This document shows, one piece after another, positions 1 through 8,975 of a stretch of DNA of 17,395 nt. Both the position numbers and the translations under genes were made by a program. How positions within the stretch are numbered: position 1 is the stretch's first letter; each line of letters begins with the position of its first letter. The stretch lies in assembly GCA_964548855.1 (NCBI GenBank), contig CAZJSR010000029.1, forward strand, positions 1 through 17,395, given 5' to 3'. The notes under the pieces were generated by a model. That model saw only the letters and a list, made by a program, of their open reading frames with translations, searched no databases and was not told the origin of the DNA. Source of the DNA: UBA3206 sp964548855. GTDB lineage: Bacteria; Bacillota_I; Bacilli_A; Acholeplasmatales; Anaeroplasmataceae.

Positions 1-1683
1 ACCTTCAGGAAGTATAATATCACTAAGTTTATTATTCCAACTAGTCTCAAAAGACATACTAAAATCAACTTCACAACTAGCTTTAATAATTTCAATATAA
101 ATTATTTCGTTCTTTAAAATATATCTATCTAATAGTTCACTATTTGTCGTGCTTGCACTAAATTTATATTCAGAAACATCTATAAATTCTTTATCTGAAA
201 CAACATCAAGTTCAACAATACCATCTTTTGTATCTATAAAAGCCTTAGGATGAGTTTGAATTTTCCCATTATAAACATATTTTTCTTCTTTTTCCCATAT
301 TACATCTATTGTTTTCTTTAAAACATTAATTTTAATATCTCTTTCAATTGTATTATAATTATTTGAATCAAATGGATTAAAAACAATAGTTGTGGTAAAT
401 TCATTTGGCGTATCTATTGTCAAATTAGGATATTTCCATGTCCAATTTCCATTAGGATTTATATTATTAATTTTAACATTAGATAAAACATCTCCATATA
501 TACCATCTTCACATGTAGGGCTTACCGCACTAGGATTTATTTTATTTACAGTTAAAACACCTTTTTTTATATTAATATTATAATTAGTGTTATTACAAAT
601 TACATTAATATCATATTTTCCTGCGTTTACAATATTAATTTGTTCTGGCAAAATTGTAATTTTATCATTTGGTAAAAAACCGATTGTCTTCCACGAAAAC
701 TCAGGTGGAAGTTCACCATAATTCATTTCACAATCATTAACTTCAATAAATGCATCTTTCTTTACAATTTCAAATTTTCCAATATATGATCCTTCAAAAT
801 ATTCATCATCAATAATATATGAAAAGTTTTGTTGTCCAACATCTTTTATTTCTTTACCATAATACGTAATATTAGGATTACAATCATATGATAATTTAAA
901 AGATGGTTTATGCATTTTACCATCATATGTAATTTTAGTTTCAACATCTATAAAATCAATATGTTTCTTTGAAACGTTAATAACTACAGTTGAGTTTATA
1001 TTTGATTCATTTTCATCATTTGAAACAAACCTTACTTTAAAAGAATTATTTCCCGGTTTTCCAACAAGAGTATCTAAAGAATCAACGAATTCCCATTTAC
1101 CAACCTCATTTTCTGGTAAAACAAGACTTCCTAATGTATCTAGGTATGAAGCCTTTAGATTCGTTAAAGTTGGGGCTTTTATTGCGTTTTTTTCATAAAT
1201 TGCTTCAAACTGTAAACTTGTATTAAGTTCTGTAGGAATATCTTTTGACCAGCATTTAAAAGCATAACCTTCTTTACTTGGTACAACTGGTAAAATTATT
1301 TCACTTGCATTTAAAACTTTTTGGGTACTAATAACTTCACCATCAACTATAAATTCAATTTTATATTTTACTGTAACTTTAAAAGAATATTCTTTACCAT
1401 CATACTTAATTGTTAGAGTTTGTTCTCCTGCTTTCGATAAATCAACATCATTAACAATCATATCTGGTGTAATATCTATTTTTTCTTTTGAGAAAATAGA
1501 TTTTTTTACAATATCGATATCTTCATAATCAATATCAGAATTGATAATAACTTCATTATCAAACAAAGACAAATCTAAATATACTTTTTTTGAAACATTA
1601 TCAACAAGAACATAAGTACCTGCAATCCCCACACTAAGGGAACCTAAAATTATTGCTGAAATTTTTATTGCTTTTTTATTCAC
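1..1683 (-). CDS. Surface protein of tandem MBG-like/Ig-like repeats (C-terminus beyond window)
   Basis: The minus strand is open from a GTG at 1683 to the left edge, giving 561 codons with no stop; the C-terminus lies outside. GTG is chosen because GGTGAT sits four bases upstream (1688-1693) and no ATG is near. Residues 7-28 form a hydrophobic signal or anchor segment after a KK-rich start. Then follow an Ig-like unit (about 45-107), an InlB/Listeria-Bacteroides-type repeat (about 108-164, with GYAFKCW and a final AIYE), and MBG-like units beginning near 166, 239, 308, 381, 456 and 534. The units alternate between a W-type (WEFVD, WTWKYP), a YDGK/YNGK type and a YGELP type. Such repeats build stalks or adhesive parts of surface proteins. 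It is the last visible gene of an operon, 24 bases after the 967-residue Ig protein. The ligand and the wall-attachment signal cannot be seen. Confidence 0.85.
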   Translation of the reverse strand, partial: MNKKAIKISAIILGSLSVGIAGTYVLVDNVSKKVYLDLSLFDNEVIINSDIDYEDIDIVKKSIFSKEKIDITPDMIVNDVDLSKAGEQTLTIKYDGKEYSFKVTVKYKIEFIVDGEVISTQKVLNASEIILPVVPSKEGYAFKCWSKDIPTELNTSLQFEAIYEKNAIKAPTLTNLKASYLDTLGSLVLPENEVGKWEFVDSLDTLVGKPGNNSFKVRFVSNDENESNINSTVVINVSKKHIDFIDVETKITYDGKMHKPSFKLSYDCNPNITYYGKEIKDVGQQNFSYIIDDEYFEGSYIGKFEIVKKDAFIEVNDCEMNYGELPPEFSWKTIGFLPNDKITILPEQINIVNAGKYDINVICNNTNYNINIKKGVLTVNKINPSAVSPTCEDGIYGDVLSNVKINNINPNGNWTWKYPNLTIDTPNEFTTTIVFNPFDSNNYNTIERDIKINVLKKTIDVIWEKEEKYVYNGKIQTHPKAFIDTKDGIVELDVVSDKEFIDVSEYKFSASTTNSELLDRYILKNEIIYIEIIKASCEVDFSMSFETSWNNKLSDIILPEG

Positions 1684-1707
1684 AATAATCACCCTCTCTA
1701 AGAATGC

Positions 1708-4611
1708 CTAGTTTTTCTTAGGCTTTATAAAATCATAAGCATTTTCACTTTTTAATAACTCTTCTTGTTTTTGTGGTGTAAAACTAGAAGTAGTATAATC
1801 ATGAATCAAGAAATAGAATGGTTTATCACCAGCCGCTGTTTCAAGTACTGTTTTTCCTACATCTTTTAGACTAACAGTATATCCATTTATAGTGTGCCAC
1901 TTATAATCTTTACTATCAAAAACACCATAATTTAATCCACCACCGAAAAAAGCAATTCCAGCATGAACATAATTTTCATTATTATAATTTGTAATAATAT
2001 TTTTAAATTCTTCTTTTTGGCTTGCAAATTCAAGCATTTCTTTTATATCAAAAGACATATCATAACTACTATTTCCAACTGTTTCGATTAATGAACTACT
2101 GTCAATATCATTAATATTTTTCCAATTATACATTCTTACATCACCAATGAATGTTAATTTAGCTCCATAACTAGTTTTCGCAAGATCATGCCACGAATCA
2201 ATCAACCCACCTAAATATTCATTTCCCTTTTCAAGTGCTACACCTGAAAAATGTGAATCAATTCCAATCGCAAATAAGCCAGAATCTTTAAGTAAAGAAT
2301 CTTTAATATTTACATATGTTTTAATAAAATTATTATCATAATTTTCTTTTTCACTACTACTTAATGAACTATAGTAACTATATGTCGGAAAACTTACATC
2401 ATTATCATTAGGTAGTTCTTTTTTTGGATTATTTACATCAGAATAATCAACCTTAATAAATTCATTGCTGCCCATTCTAATAATAAATTCTCTTGAACTA
2501 CTTAGTACTGAATTATTAATATCAAAATTTATTACTTTTTTTGAATCAAAAATATCACCAAAACATCTAATCAATGTTCTACCATTAGTAATTCTTGAAT
2601 AATTAATATCAACATTATCACCTAAAATTTCAACAGTAGTTCCCGAATAATTTAAGTCAGTTAAATCATATGTTCCATTTGTTTCATCAGGTATTAAATC
2701 ACATGATTTTAGTTCAACATTTACTAAAGATACACCTTCATATAAACCAAACGCAATATTATCTTGTCCTTTAACACTTATTGAACTACCTCCACTTTCT
2801 GATAAAGCAACAAAATTAAGTGGCCCTCTAAATAACGCATCAGTTTTTAATTGATCATTACTATCAAGTCCGTAAGTTAGATTATGAGCATTAATTTCAT
2901 AACCATTTCCATAAATATCATTTTTAATATTAAGTAATACTTTAACTTTCGCATCATCTGATGCATTAATATTTTCATAATATTGTTTATCATAAGTTGT
3001 TTCAATTTCACTATATTTAATAGTTCCATCTATTTTTCCAAAATCTTCTTTTATTGTTTTTTGTAAAACAACTTTCTTTTCATTATTTATGCACCAATAT
3101 AAATCATTATATGTACTAACATTATAAGCATTTCCAACACATCTAATATTATATACTGGTGATTCTTTATATATAACGTCTTTATATTTAAATAAACATT
3201 TAAATTCTACTATTTCATTAACATCATCATTAAATGTGATAGACCCACTATTTGATACTACTACTTTTTGATTATTAGTAACAAATTGAATATAGTCATC
3301 ATAAAGACTAGCATTTTCTACTTCTAATTTATAATCAAATAAACTATTTCCATATGTCTTATTACCTAGTGTAAAAATATTTTCAAGCCCATATGTTTTA
3401 GCTTGTGAAGACATAATCAAACTACTAGGAGTTACTATAACATCAAGAGTTTTAGATGTATTAAAATCATTTTTTCCTGAAACAGTTAGTGTTATCTTTG
3501 ATGCTCCTACTTTACATGCACTAACATAAATAAGATTTCCAGGCATTAGACTACATGAAACATTATCATTATCACAAGAAATATCAAATTCAAGATCAGA
3601 TGTATCATCAGGTATTACATTAAATGGTATAAAATCTACAGTATCAATTTCTAACGGAACAATATTTTTTTCAAAAGTAACTTTAATATCATTAACTTTA
3701 TTTAGAATAATATCTTTAGAAACTTCTAAAGAATCAGAAGTAACAATAATACTAACTCTTATACTTCCAATAAAGTCTTTATCCTTATAATTAAACGTTG
3801 CCTTGATATTTCCAACATCATCTTTACTAAAATCAATGTCAACCAAATCTTTAGATAATTCTAAACCATCAAGGTCATAAAGTTTATAATCTAAAGTATA
3901 CGAAGATAATAAATCAATATTAAACATCAATTCACCTGAAGCATTTGAAGAAGTAATTTCAGATTTACTAATGTTTATTATATCTTTTGTAATTACCTTA
4001 ATATAGATTTCTTCTCTAATATTAGGATTTTCATAAGAAGAAACAGTTATTTTAACTTCTCCTTTTAATAAACCTGTAATAACTCCACTTTGACTTACAT
4101 CTGCAATGTTTATATTTGACGAAGTATAACCTAAACGTCTATCACTTGCATTTGAAGGATTAAATACAACATTGATTTTTAAAGTTTGTCCAACTTCAAT
4201 TTCGTTTGTACTTACACTGCATGAAATTGAAGCTAATTTCTTAGAATCAACTTGAACTATAAAACTATCGCTAAATCCCCCATCTTTTGTCGTTATAATA
4301 ACCTTCGCAATTCCTGCACTTTTAGGAATTATAGTGTCATCTTCAAATTCAAGATCTGCAAGTTTCTCTTCACCTAATTGTTCAGTTTTAAATGAAACTT
4401 CTTTATTTACAGCATTAATAGGATAAATTGTATAGTCAACTTTATAAGTTTCTCCTTTATCTAAATCAAGATATAAAACATTAGGTCCATTAACTTCTAT
4501 TCTTGAAACTGGTACATCAATCGCAAGAGTAACATTAGATGTTGTACTAAATAAGCTAACCATTAATAAAAGCGGTATAGCTAACATTAATATTATTATT
4601 TTTTTTGTCAT
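1708..4611 (-). CDS. Large secreted protein with BIG_2-type Ig repeats and a possible beta-helix region
   Basis: This 967-residue protein starts at an ATG with AGGAG eight bases upstream. Residues 1-30 form a signal peptide (MTKK, a hydrophobic core, then a polar stretch near TSNVTLA). At least three Ig-like group 2 units follow at about 36-122, 125-207 and 308-394; the second is the clearest (VGQTLKINVVFNPSNASDR, then a GVITGLLKGEVKITV close). A further unit at about 215-300 is more divergent. Residues 500-720 contain short beta-rich stretches such as IYGNGYEINA, typical of right-handed beta-helices, but this is a fold guess. The C-terminal region (about 765-967) is not recognised. No LPXTG motif or C-terminal membrane helix is visible, so anchoring is unclear. 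It lies 10 bases after the ABC permease and 24 before the next surface protein, so it is probably co-transcribed with both. Function unknown. Confidence 0.85.
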   Translation of the reverse strand: MTKKIIILMLAIPLLLMVSLFSTTSNVTLAIDVPVSRIEVNGPNVLYLDLDKGETYKVDYTIYPINAVNKEVSFKTEQLGEEKLADLEFEDDTIIPKSAGIAKVIITTKDGGFSDSFIVQVDSKKLASISCSVSTNEIEVGQTLKINVVFNPSNASDRRLGYTSSNINIADVSQSGVITGLLKGEVKITVSSYENPNIREEIYIKVITKDIINISKSEITSSNASGELMFNIDLLSSYTLDYKLYDLDGLELSKDLVDIDFSKDDVGNIKATFNYKDKDFIGSIRVSIIVTSDSLEVSKDIILNKVNDIKVTFEKNIVPLEIDTVDFIPFNVIPDDTSDLEFDISCDNDNVSCSLMPGNLIYVSACKVGASKITLTVSGKNDFNTSKTLDVIVTPSSLIMSSQAKTYGLENIFTLGNKTYGNSLFDYKLEVENASLYDDYIQFVTNNQKVVVSNSGSITFNDDVNEIVEFKCLFKYKDVIYKESPVYNIRCVGNAYNVSTYNDLYWCINNEKKVVLQKTIKEDFGKIDGTIKYSEIETTYDKQYYENINASDDAKVKVLLNIKNDIYGNGYEINAHNLTYGLDSNDQLKTDALFRGPLNFVALSESGGSSISVKGQDNIAFGLYEGVSLVNVELKSCDLIPDETNGTYDLTDLNYSGTTVEILGDNVDINYSRITNGRTLIRCFGDIFDSKKVINFDINNSVLSSSREFIIRMGSNEFIKVDYSDVNNPKKELPNDNDVSFPTYSYYSSLSSSEKENYDNNFIKTYVNIKDSLLKDSGLFAIGIDSHFSGVALEKGNEYLGGLIDSWHDLAKTSYGAKLTFIGDVRMYNWKNINDIDSSSLIETVGNSSYDMSFDIKEMLEFASQKEEFKNIITNYNNENYVHAGIAFFGGGLNYGVFDSKDYKWHTINGYTVSLKDVGKTVLETAAGDKPFYFLIHDYTTSSFTPQKQEELLKSENAYDFIKPKKN

Positions 4612-4621
4612 CTGACCACTC

Positions 4622-6289
4622 CTATTCTACAAGGTTATAAAACTTATCATCTAAATTCTTAAAGAAATATAGACTTGATAATAATAAATATACGACTGAT
4701 ATTATAAGCGGAATAATATAAGCAAATACAATACTTATATTCATACTTTTTGTTCTCGCAAATATTGAAATAAATAACGAAACAAAACCAATAATCATAG
4801 AAAGAACAATACCTAAAGATATAACTTTGGCGATTGTTTGATTACTTTTTCTTTCAACTTCTAATGATACATCACTTAAACATGCATGATTTAAATCCAT
4901 TCTAGTTGATAAGAAAATTTGAGATAATGAAAACATTATTCCAAGTATCATAGAATATATTCCATTTAAAATACTAAGTGATGTTGTAGCTATTAATAAA
5001 ACACCACTAACTAATATTGCAAGACTACTTACACTAAAACACAATATTACTTTAGAAATCATAATCTTCGAAGTCTTTAAAGGATATGATTTTACATGAA
5101 GTAATGCCTTACCATCTCTCGTGACATTTGTAGAACAAAACGTATTTGTTAAAACACTGAATATCAATATCAAAATTAGTGCAAGAGAGAATGTCACTTT
5201 TAAACTAACTGAGATGCCTAACATATTTTGAATTAATGTTTCAAATAATTTATAACAACATAAAGTCATAATAGGCATAGATGCCGCAACGGCAAAATAA
5301 GAAAATACATATTTTGAATCTCTAAAAATCGTTATAAATTCTTTTTTTACTAATGAAAGCATTTGACTATTTAATTTATATTTATTGTCTTTTTCTTTAA
5401 CAGTCTTTCTATTTTCTGTTTTATAAAGAGTTATATAATATAATTTCTTAGAAACAAAATATGTCACAAAAACGCTAAATACAACAAAAACAAATATAAT
5501 TAAGATTGAATTAACTAGATTCTTTCCCATCATAACTGATGCAAAACAATTGATTGGATATGCATATTTAAGCACTTTTTGTAAAAAAGATGTAAAATTC
5601 TCGTTAAAAATGAACTTGATATTACCAGTTTGTAATAATTGTTGCACTAAATCTAAAATTTTAGAATAAAGTAAAAATCCTAAAATTAAGATAACACTTA
5701 GACTTATAAAAACTAATACATTATTCTTTTTTATAAAATCAATTACTTTAATATATGGTATTAAAAATATTGTTGACATAAAAAACGATATTAAAGGTAA
5801 CGTTAACCATATAAATAATGTTTTAATAAAAAAAACAAACGCAGGTTTAATAGCCAAATAAAACAAAACATTTATAGGTAGTATAAATATAAAAGAAACT
5901 GTATAAACCCAGATAAGTAAAACAATAAGTTTACTTAGAAACAATGATTCTTGTTTAACAGGTAGCCTTAGAAAAATCTCTTTATATTTTTTTTCAGTTA
6001 TTACAACCCTCATTTTTTCAATACATAAAAAACTAAGGCAAACTGTAAATATTAAATAAATCAAACAAAGTAGTTCTCTACTTCTTTCAATCTTATTTAA
6101 AATTTTATTGATATGTATTTGTGAATATCCAAATACGATATTTTTTAAAAGATAAATAAATACAAACGCAATTAATAAGGTAATAATTAAAGATAATGCA
6201 GTACCTAATAAGTCAAACTTTTTATTATTTTTCTTATATTTAAACTGCATTTTAAATTCATGTTTTAATAATACTTTAAACGAACTCAT
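4622..6289 (-). CDS. ABC transporter permease, large ABC-2-like exporter type
   Basis: This 555-residue polytopic membrane protein has a basic cytoplasmic N-terminus (LLKHEFKMQFKYKKNNKK) followed by many hydrophobic spans. The clearest are near residues 28-50, 74-90, 115-180, 190-212 and 258-282, with a second cluster from about 328 to the C-terminus. The two membrane clusters are separated by a charged cytoplasmic loop near 285-325. The size and the LLKHEFKMQ-type opening fit the roughly 550-residue putative ABC exporter permeases of Bacillota rather than short ABC-2 permeases; the exact family is inferred. Its ATG overlaps the stop of the upstream ATPase gene in an ATGA (6286-6289), which implies translational coupling, so the two gene products should form one transporter. 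The next gene encodes a secreted Ig protein only 10 bases downstream. The substrate is unknown. Confidence 0.87.
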   Translation of the reverse strand: MSSFKVLLKHEFKMQFKYKKNNKKFDLLGTALSLIITLLIAFVFIYLLKNIVFGYSQIHINKILNKIERSRELLCLIYLIFTVCLSFLCIEKMRVVITEKKYKEIFLRLPVKQESLFLSKLIVLLIWVYTVSFIFILPINVLFYLAIKPAFVFFIKTLFIWLTLPLISFFMSTIFLIPYIKVIDFIKKNNVLVFISLSVILILGFLLYSKILDLVQQLLQTGNIKFIFNENFTSFLQKVLKYAYPINCFASVMMGKNLVNSILIIFVFVVFSVFVTYFVSKKLYYITLYKTENRKTVKEKDNKYKLNSQMLSLVKKEFITIFRDSKYVFSYFAVAASMPIMTLCCYKLFETLIQNMLGISVSLKVTFSLALILILIFSVLTNTFCSTNVTRDGKALLHVKSYPLKTSKIMISKVILCFSVSSLAILVSGVLLIATTSLSILNGIYSMILGIMFSLSQIFLSTRMDLNHACLSDVSLEVERKSNQTIAKVISLGIVLSMIIGFVSLFISIFARTKSMNISIVFAYIIPLIISVVYLLLSSLYFFKNLDDKFYNLVE

Positions 6290-7017
6290 GCTTTTGCTAC
6301 TCTTTCAGTAATAGATAAGAAATATTCTTCTAAATCTTTTCCACTTTCTTTAAATTGCTCAATATTTATTTCTTCTAACATTTTACCTTGATTAATTATA
6401 TACGCTCTATCACATACTTTTTCAACAACATCTAAATTATGAGATGAAAAGATTACTAGATTTCCAGCTTCACTATATTTTTTAAAAAATAATTTTACTT
6501 GATTTGAAGTATATGGATCTAGACCTACCATAGGTTCATCTAATATAAAAACCTTAGGATTATGAATAAGTGCAGCCATAAACGATATTTTTTGCTTCAT
6601 ACCATGTGAATACGATGATATTTGATTATTAATAGACGGTCCTAATTGAAATATTTCTTGAAACATTTCAATTCGTTTTTTTCTATCTTCAATAGAAACT
6701 TGATAAATATCTGCCATGAAATTTATATATTCCATTCCTGTCATCGTTTCAAACAACATATATTGGTCTGAAACATATCCAAAAGATGATTTTGCTTCAA
6801 GAGGATTTTTAATTAAATCATTACCACAAATTTCAATTATACCTTCATTATATGGATGCATACCGGTAACACATTTGATAATAGTAGATTTACCTGCACC
6901 ATTATGACCTAAAATACCAACAATTTCTCCACTTTTACCATAAAAAGATATATCAGAGACAGCATAATCTGATGTTGGCTTATATTTTTTAAATAATTTA
7001 TCGACTTTTAACAACAT
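6286..7017 (-). CDS. ABC transporter ATP-binding protein
   Basis: This 243-residue nucleotide-binding subunit powers the permease encoded next to it. Walker A is GHNGAGKST (37-45), the Q-loop glutamine is in YVSDQ (Q85), Walker B is VFILDEP (156-162), and the H-loop is SSHN (H193). The signature is SYSHGMKQK (about 135-143) instead of LSGGQ, a variant common among ABC-2 exporter ATPases. The order of motifs and the length match this class (multidrug, bacitracin or lantibiotic type exporters and EcsA-like proteins). The ATG has a GGGAG Shine-Dalgarno about ten bases upstream. It is the first gene of the four-gene operon behind the promoter at 7062-7089. The family identity is certain; the exported substrate is not. 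Confidence 0.93.
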   Translation of the reverse strand: MLLKVDKLFKKYKPTSDYAVSDISFYGKSGEIVGILGHNGAGKSTIIKCVTGMHPYNEGIIEICGNDLIKNPLEAKSSFGYVSDQYMLFETMTGMEYINFMADIYQVSIEDRKKRIEMFQEIFQLGPSINNQISSYSHGMKQKISFMAALIHNPKVFILDEPMVGLDPYTSNQVKLFFKKYSEAGNLVIFSSHNLDVVEKVCDRAYIINQGKMLEEINIEQFKESGKDLEEYFLSITERVAKA

Positions 7018-7061
7018 AAATTTTTTCTCCCTACTAATTATTTTAGAAACCCTATAAGTTT

Positions 7062-7089
7062 ATTATATATTATATATATAATATTTCAA
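7062..7089 (-). promoter_or_regulatory. Sigma-A-type promoter of the ABC/Ig-protein operon
   Basis: On the minus strand TTGAAA (7084-7089) and a perfect TATAAT (7062-7067) are separated by 16 bases, about 45 bases before the ATPase start. The surrounding run of alternating A and T makes the exact -10 register uncertain. No operator palindrome is obvious, and the remainder of this short intergenic stretch holds only the degV terminator. Confidence 0.65.
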
Positions 7090-7109
7090 TATTTCTGCCA
7101 TAAAAACTT

Positions 7110-7137
7110 AAAAAAATCTAAATTTTTAAAATTTAGA
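7110..7137 (-). terminator. Rho-independent terminator after degV
   Basis: On the minus strand a perfect inverted repeat (TCTAAATTTT, one base, AAAATTTAGA; 7117-7137) is followed by seven Ts, starting six bases after the degV stop. The stem is AT-rich and hence weak, but the placement and U-tract fit a terminator closing the murE-mraY-degV unit and separating it from the ABC operon. Confidence 0.7.
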
Positions 7138-7142
7138 CCTTT

Positions 7143-7991
7143 TTATTTGACAATATATAAAATACCAATAGTTCCTTTTCCACAATGTGAAGAAATCACA
7201 GACCCTGCGGTTGTTTCAATTATATTTTTATCTAATATTTCTTTATCTAAAACGTTTCTTATATATATAGCATCTTCTTTAGCATAACTATGAGTAATTA
7301 TAATATTATCGCCATATAAACTATCTTTATTAACTAAAATTGTATCAATTAAAGAATTTAAAGCTTTTTTATGCCCAATCGGTTTTTGACAAACACTCAT
7401 TTCTCCATCTTTTACAGCAATCATTGGCTTAATTTTAAGAAGCGTACCAAAAATCTTTGACATAGAACTACATCTTCCGCCCTTATACAAGTAATCAAAT
7501 GTATCTATTATAAAATGACATCTAACATTTGGAACTATTTCATTTAATTTTGTAACGATATCCTTAGCTAAAAGCCCTTCTTTTTTCATTTTGATTCCTT
7601 CTAAAAGTAAAAGACCAATCGCACTTGATAAATTAAGAGTATCTACAATATGAACCCTATCTTCAAGTCCAAGTTCCGAAACTGCAAGTCTTGCGTTATT
7701 AAATGATGATGACATTTTTGATGATATACCAAGGAAAACCACCTCATCATCAGTATTCAAATATGGTTTAAAAGCTTCAATATAATCAAAAACAGGAATT
7801 GCTGAAGTTTTAGGAAGTTCTTTTAATTCATCAACCATTTCAAACAACTGTTCTGTTGTAATTTCAACTAAATCCTTATAAGATTTATCTTTAAAATTAA
7901 CATATAAAGGAATAACTTTAATATCATTTTCTTCTATAATTTCTTTATTTAAATCGCATGTTGAATCTGTCATAAATATTATATTTCCCAT
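7143..7991 (-). CDS. degV: DegV family fatty-acid-binding protein
   Basis: DegV proteins bind a fatty acid and, in the FakB group, present it to the kinase FakA for phosphorylation; the exact partner here is not in the window. The 282 residues match the family's usual length. Recognisable motifs are FMTDSTCDL (6-14), KTSAIP (61-66), GISSKMSSSFNNA (88-100), DTLNLSSAIGLL (117-128), DYLYKGGR (166-173), IKPM (187-190) and the C-terminal SSHCGKGTIGI (267-277). The start is set at 7991 because MGNIIFMTDS is the canonical N-terminus and GGTGAT lies three bases upstream. The open frame runs 27 codons further, into the mraY stop region, without family similarity. It sits 50 bases after mraY and ends at a terminator. 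The Shine-Dalgarno lies within a small inverted repeat at 7994-8009. Confidence 0.93.
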   Translation of the reverse strand: MGNIIFMTDSTCDLNKEIIEENDIKVIPLYVNFKDKSYKDLVEITTEQLFEMVDELKELPKTSAIPVFDYIEAFKPYLNTDDEVVFLGISSKMSSSFNNARLAVSELGLEDRVHIVDTLNLSSAIGLLLLEGIKMKKEGLLAKDIVTKLNEIVPNVRCHFIIDTFDYLYKGGRCSSMSKIFGTLLKIKPMIAVKDGEMSVCQKPIGHKKALNSLIDTILVNKDSLYGDNIIITHSYAKEDAIYIRNVLDKEILDKNIIETTAGSVISSHCGKGTIGILYIVK

Positions 7992-8041
7992 AAAATCACC
8001 AAAGTGATTATACATCACATTTTTTAACATTTCTAGTTTTT

Positions 8042-8974
8042 TTATACATAAATTATATAAACAATTAAACAAAATACAATAGTTATAAAGAAAAATAAAC
8101 TAATTATTTTCTTTTCACTGAAGCCTACAAGTTCTAAATGATGATGAAATGGTGCCATTTTAAACAACCTTTTTCCTCCAGATATTTTAAAATACATTAC
8201 TTGTAAAATAACACTAAGTGTTTCAATGAGAGGAATAATTAATAATAAAATTAAATATAATTCCATTTTTAAATAAAGAGCAATACTTACAATAGAAGCA
8301 CCAATCATAAGCGAACCTGAATCACCCATAAATACTTTAGCTTTTGGTAAATTGAAATACAAAAATCCAGAAATTGACCCTATTAAAGTCATTGTTAAAT
8401 ATGTAATTATCGTCTCTTTTTTTATGATAGATATTATGAAAAAAAACATTAATACAATTAAATATATTCCACCTAGAAGTCCATCAATTCCATCCGTAAT
8501 ATTTGTTGCATTTGACGTTGATAAAAACAATAAAATAAAGAAAAAAATATAGAAAATTCCTAAATTAATTTCATATTTATAAAATTCAACATAATTTAAA
8601 TTATTTATTTTTTTAAACATAAAATAAAATAAAATCGAGAAAATCATTTCAAAAAAAATTCTTAAAAATGGATTTAATCCATCATTTTTTTTATATTTTA
8701 CAATTAAAATATCGTCAATTAATCCAATTGAAAAAAAGCTTAACATTGGAAGTATCAAAAAGAAAAAATCTAGTCTTTCAAATCTATTCATAATAAATAA
8801 AAATGGTATTATAAAACTTAAAATTATAACAATACCGCCCATCGTTATTGTTCCATTTTTCTTTTTATGATTTATAGGTCCTTCTTTTCTTTCCGTTTGA
8901 TAAAGTCCTTTAAATTTATAAATATATATTAAAAATAAGACTAAAGATAATATAAAGGAGATAAGCATCAACAC
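8042..8974 (-). CDS. mraY: Phospho-N-acetylmuramoyl-pentapeptide transferase MraY
   Basis: MraY transfers phospho-MurNAc-pentapeptide from UDP to undecaprenyl phosphate, making lipid I at the cytoplasmic face of the membrane. The protein is about 310 residues and highly hydrophobic with roughly ten spans, slightly short for the family. Diagnostic motifs are GTITMGG (about 41-47), the acidic pair in GLIDD (87-88), NATNITDGIDGL (155-166), FMGDSGSL (215-222) and APFHHHLELVGFSE (274-287). The start is ambiguous: GTG 8974, TTG 8971 and ATG 8968 all lie behind GGTGAT (8979-8984). GTG is preferred because its four-base spacing matches the other GGTGAT genes, while ATG would be ten bases away. It begins one base after the murE stop, so the two are translationally coupled. 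Confidence 0.93.
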   Translation of the reverse strand: MLMLISFILSLVLFLIYIYKFKGLYQTERKEGPINHKKKNGTITMGGIVIILSFIIPFLFIMNRFERLDFFFLILPMLSFFSIGLIDDILIVKYKKNDGLNPFLRIFFEMIFSILFYFMFKKINNLNYVEFYKYEINLGIFYIFFFILLFLSTSNATNITDGIDGLLGGIYLIVLMFFFIISIIKKETIITYLTMTLIGSISGFLYFNLPKAKVFMGDSGSLMIGASIVSIALYLKMELYLILLLIIPLIETLSVILQVMYFKISGGKRLFKMAPFHHHLELVGFSEKKIISLFFFITIVFCLIVYIIYV

Positions 8975-8975
8975 A

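Noticed and set aside
392..583. Plus-strand 63-codon frame
   Set aside because: It lies antisense within the MBG-repeat gene, has no ribosome binding site, and its translation does not look like a protein family.
7992..8072. Longer DegV N-terminus overlapping mraY
   Set aside because: The extension has no DegV similarity and no ribosome binding site. MGNIIFMTDST behind GGTGAT is the family-typical start.
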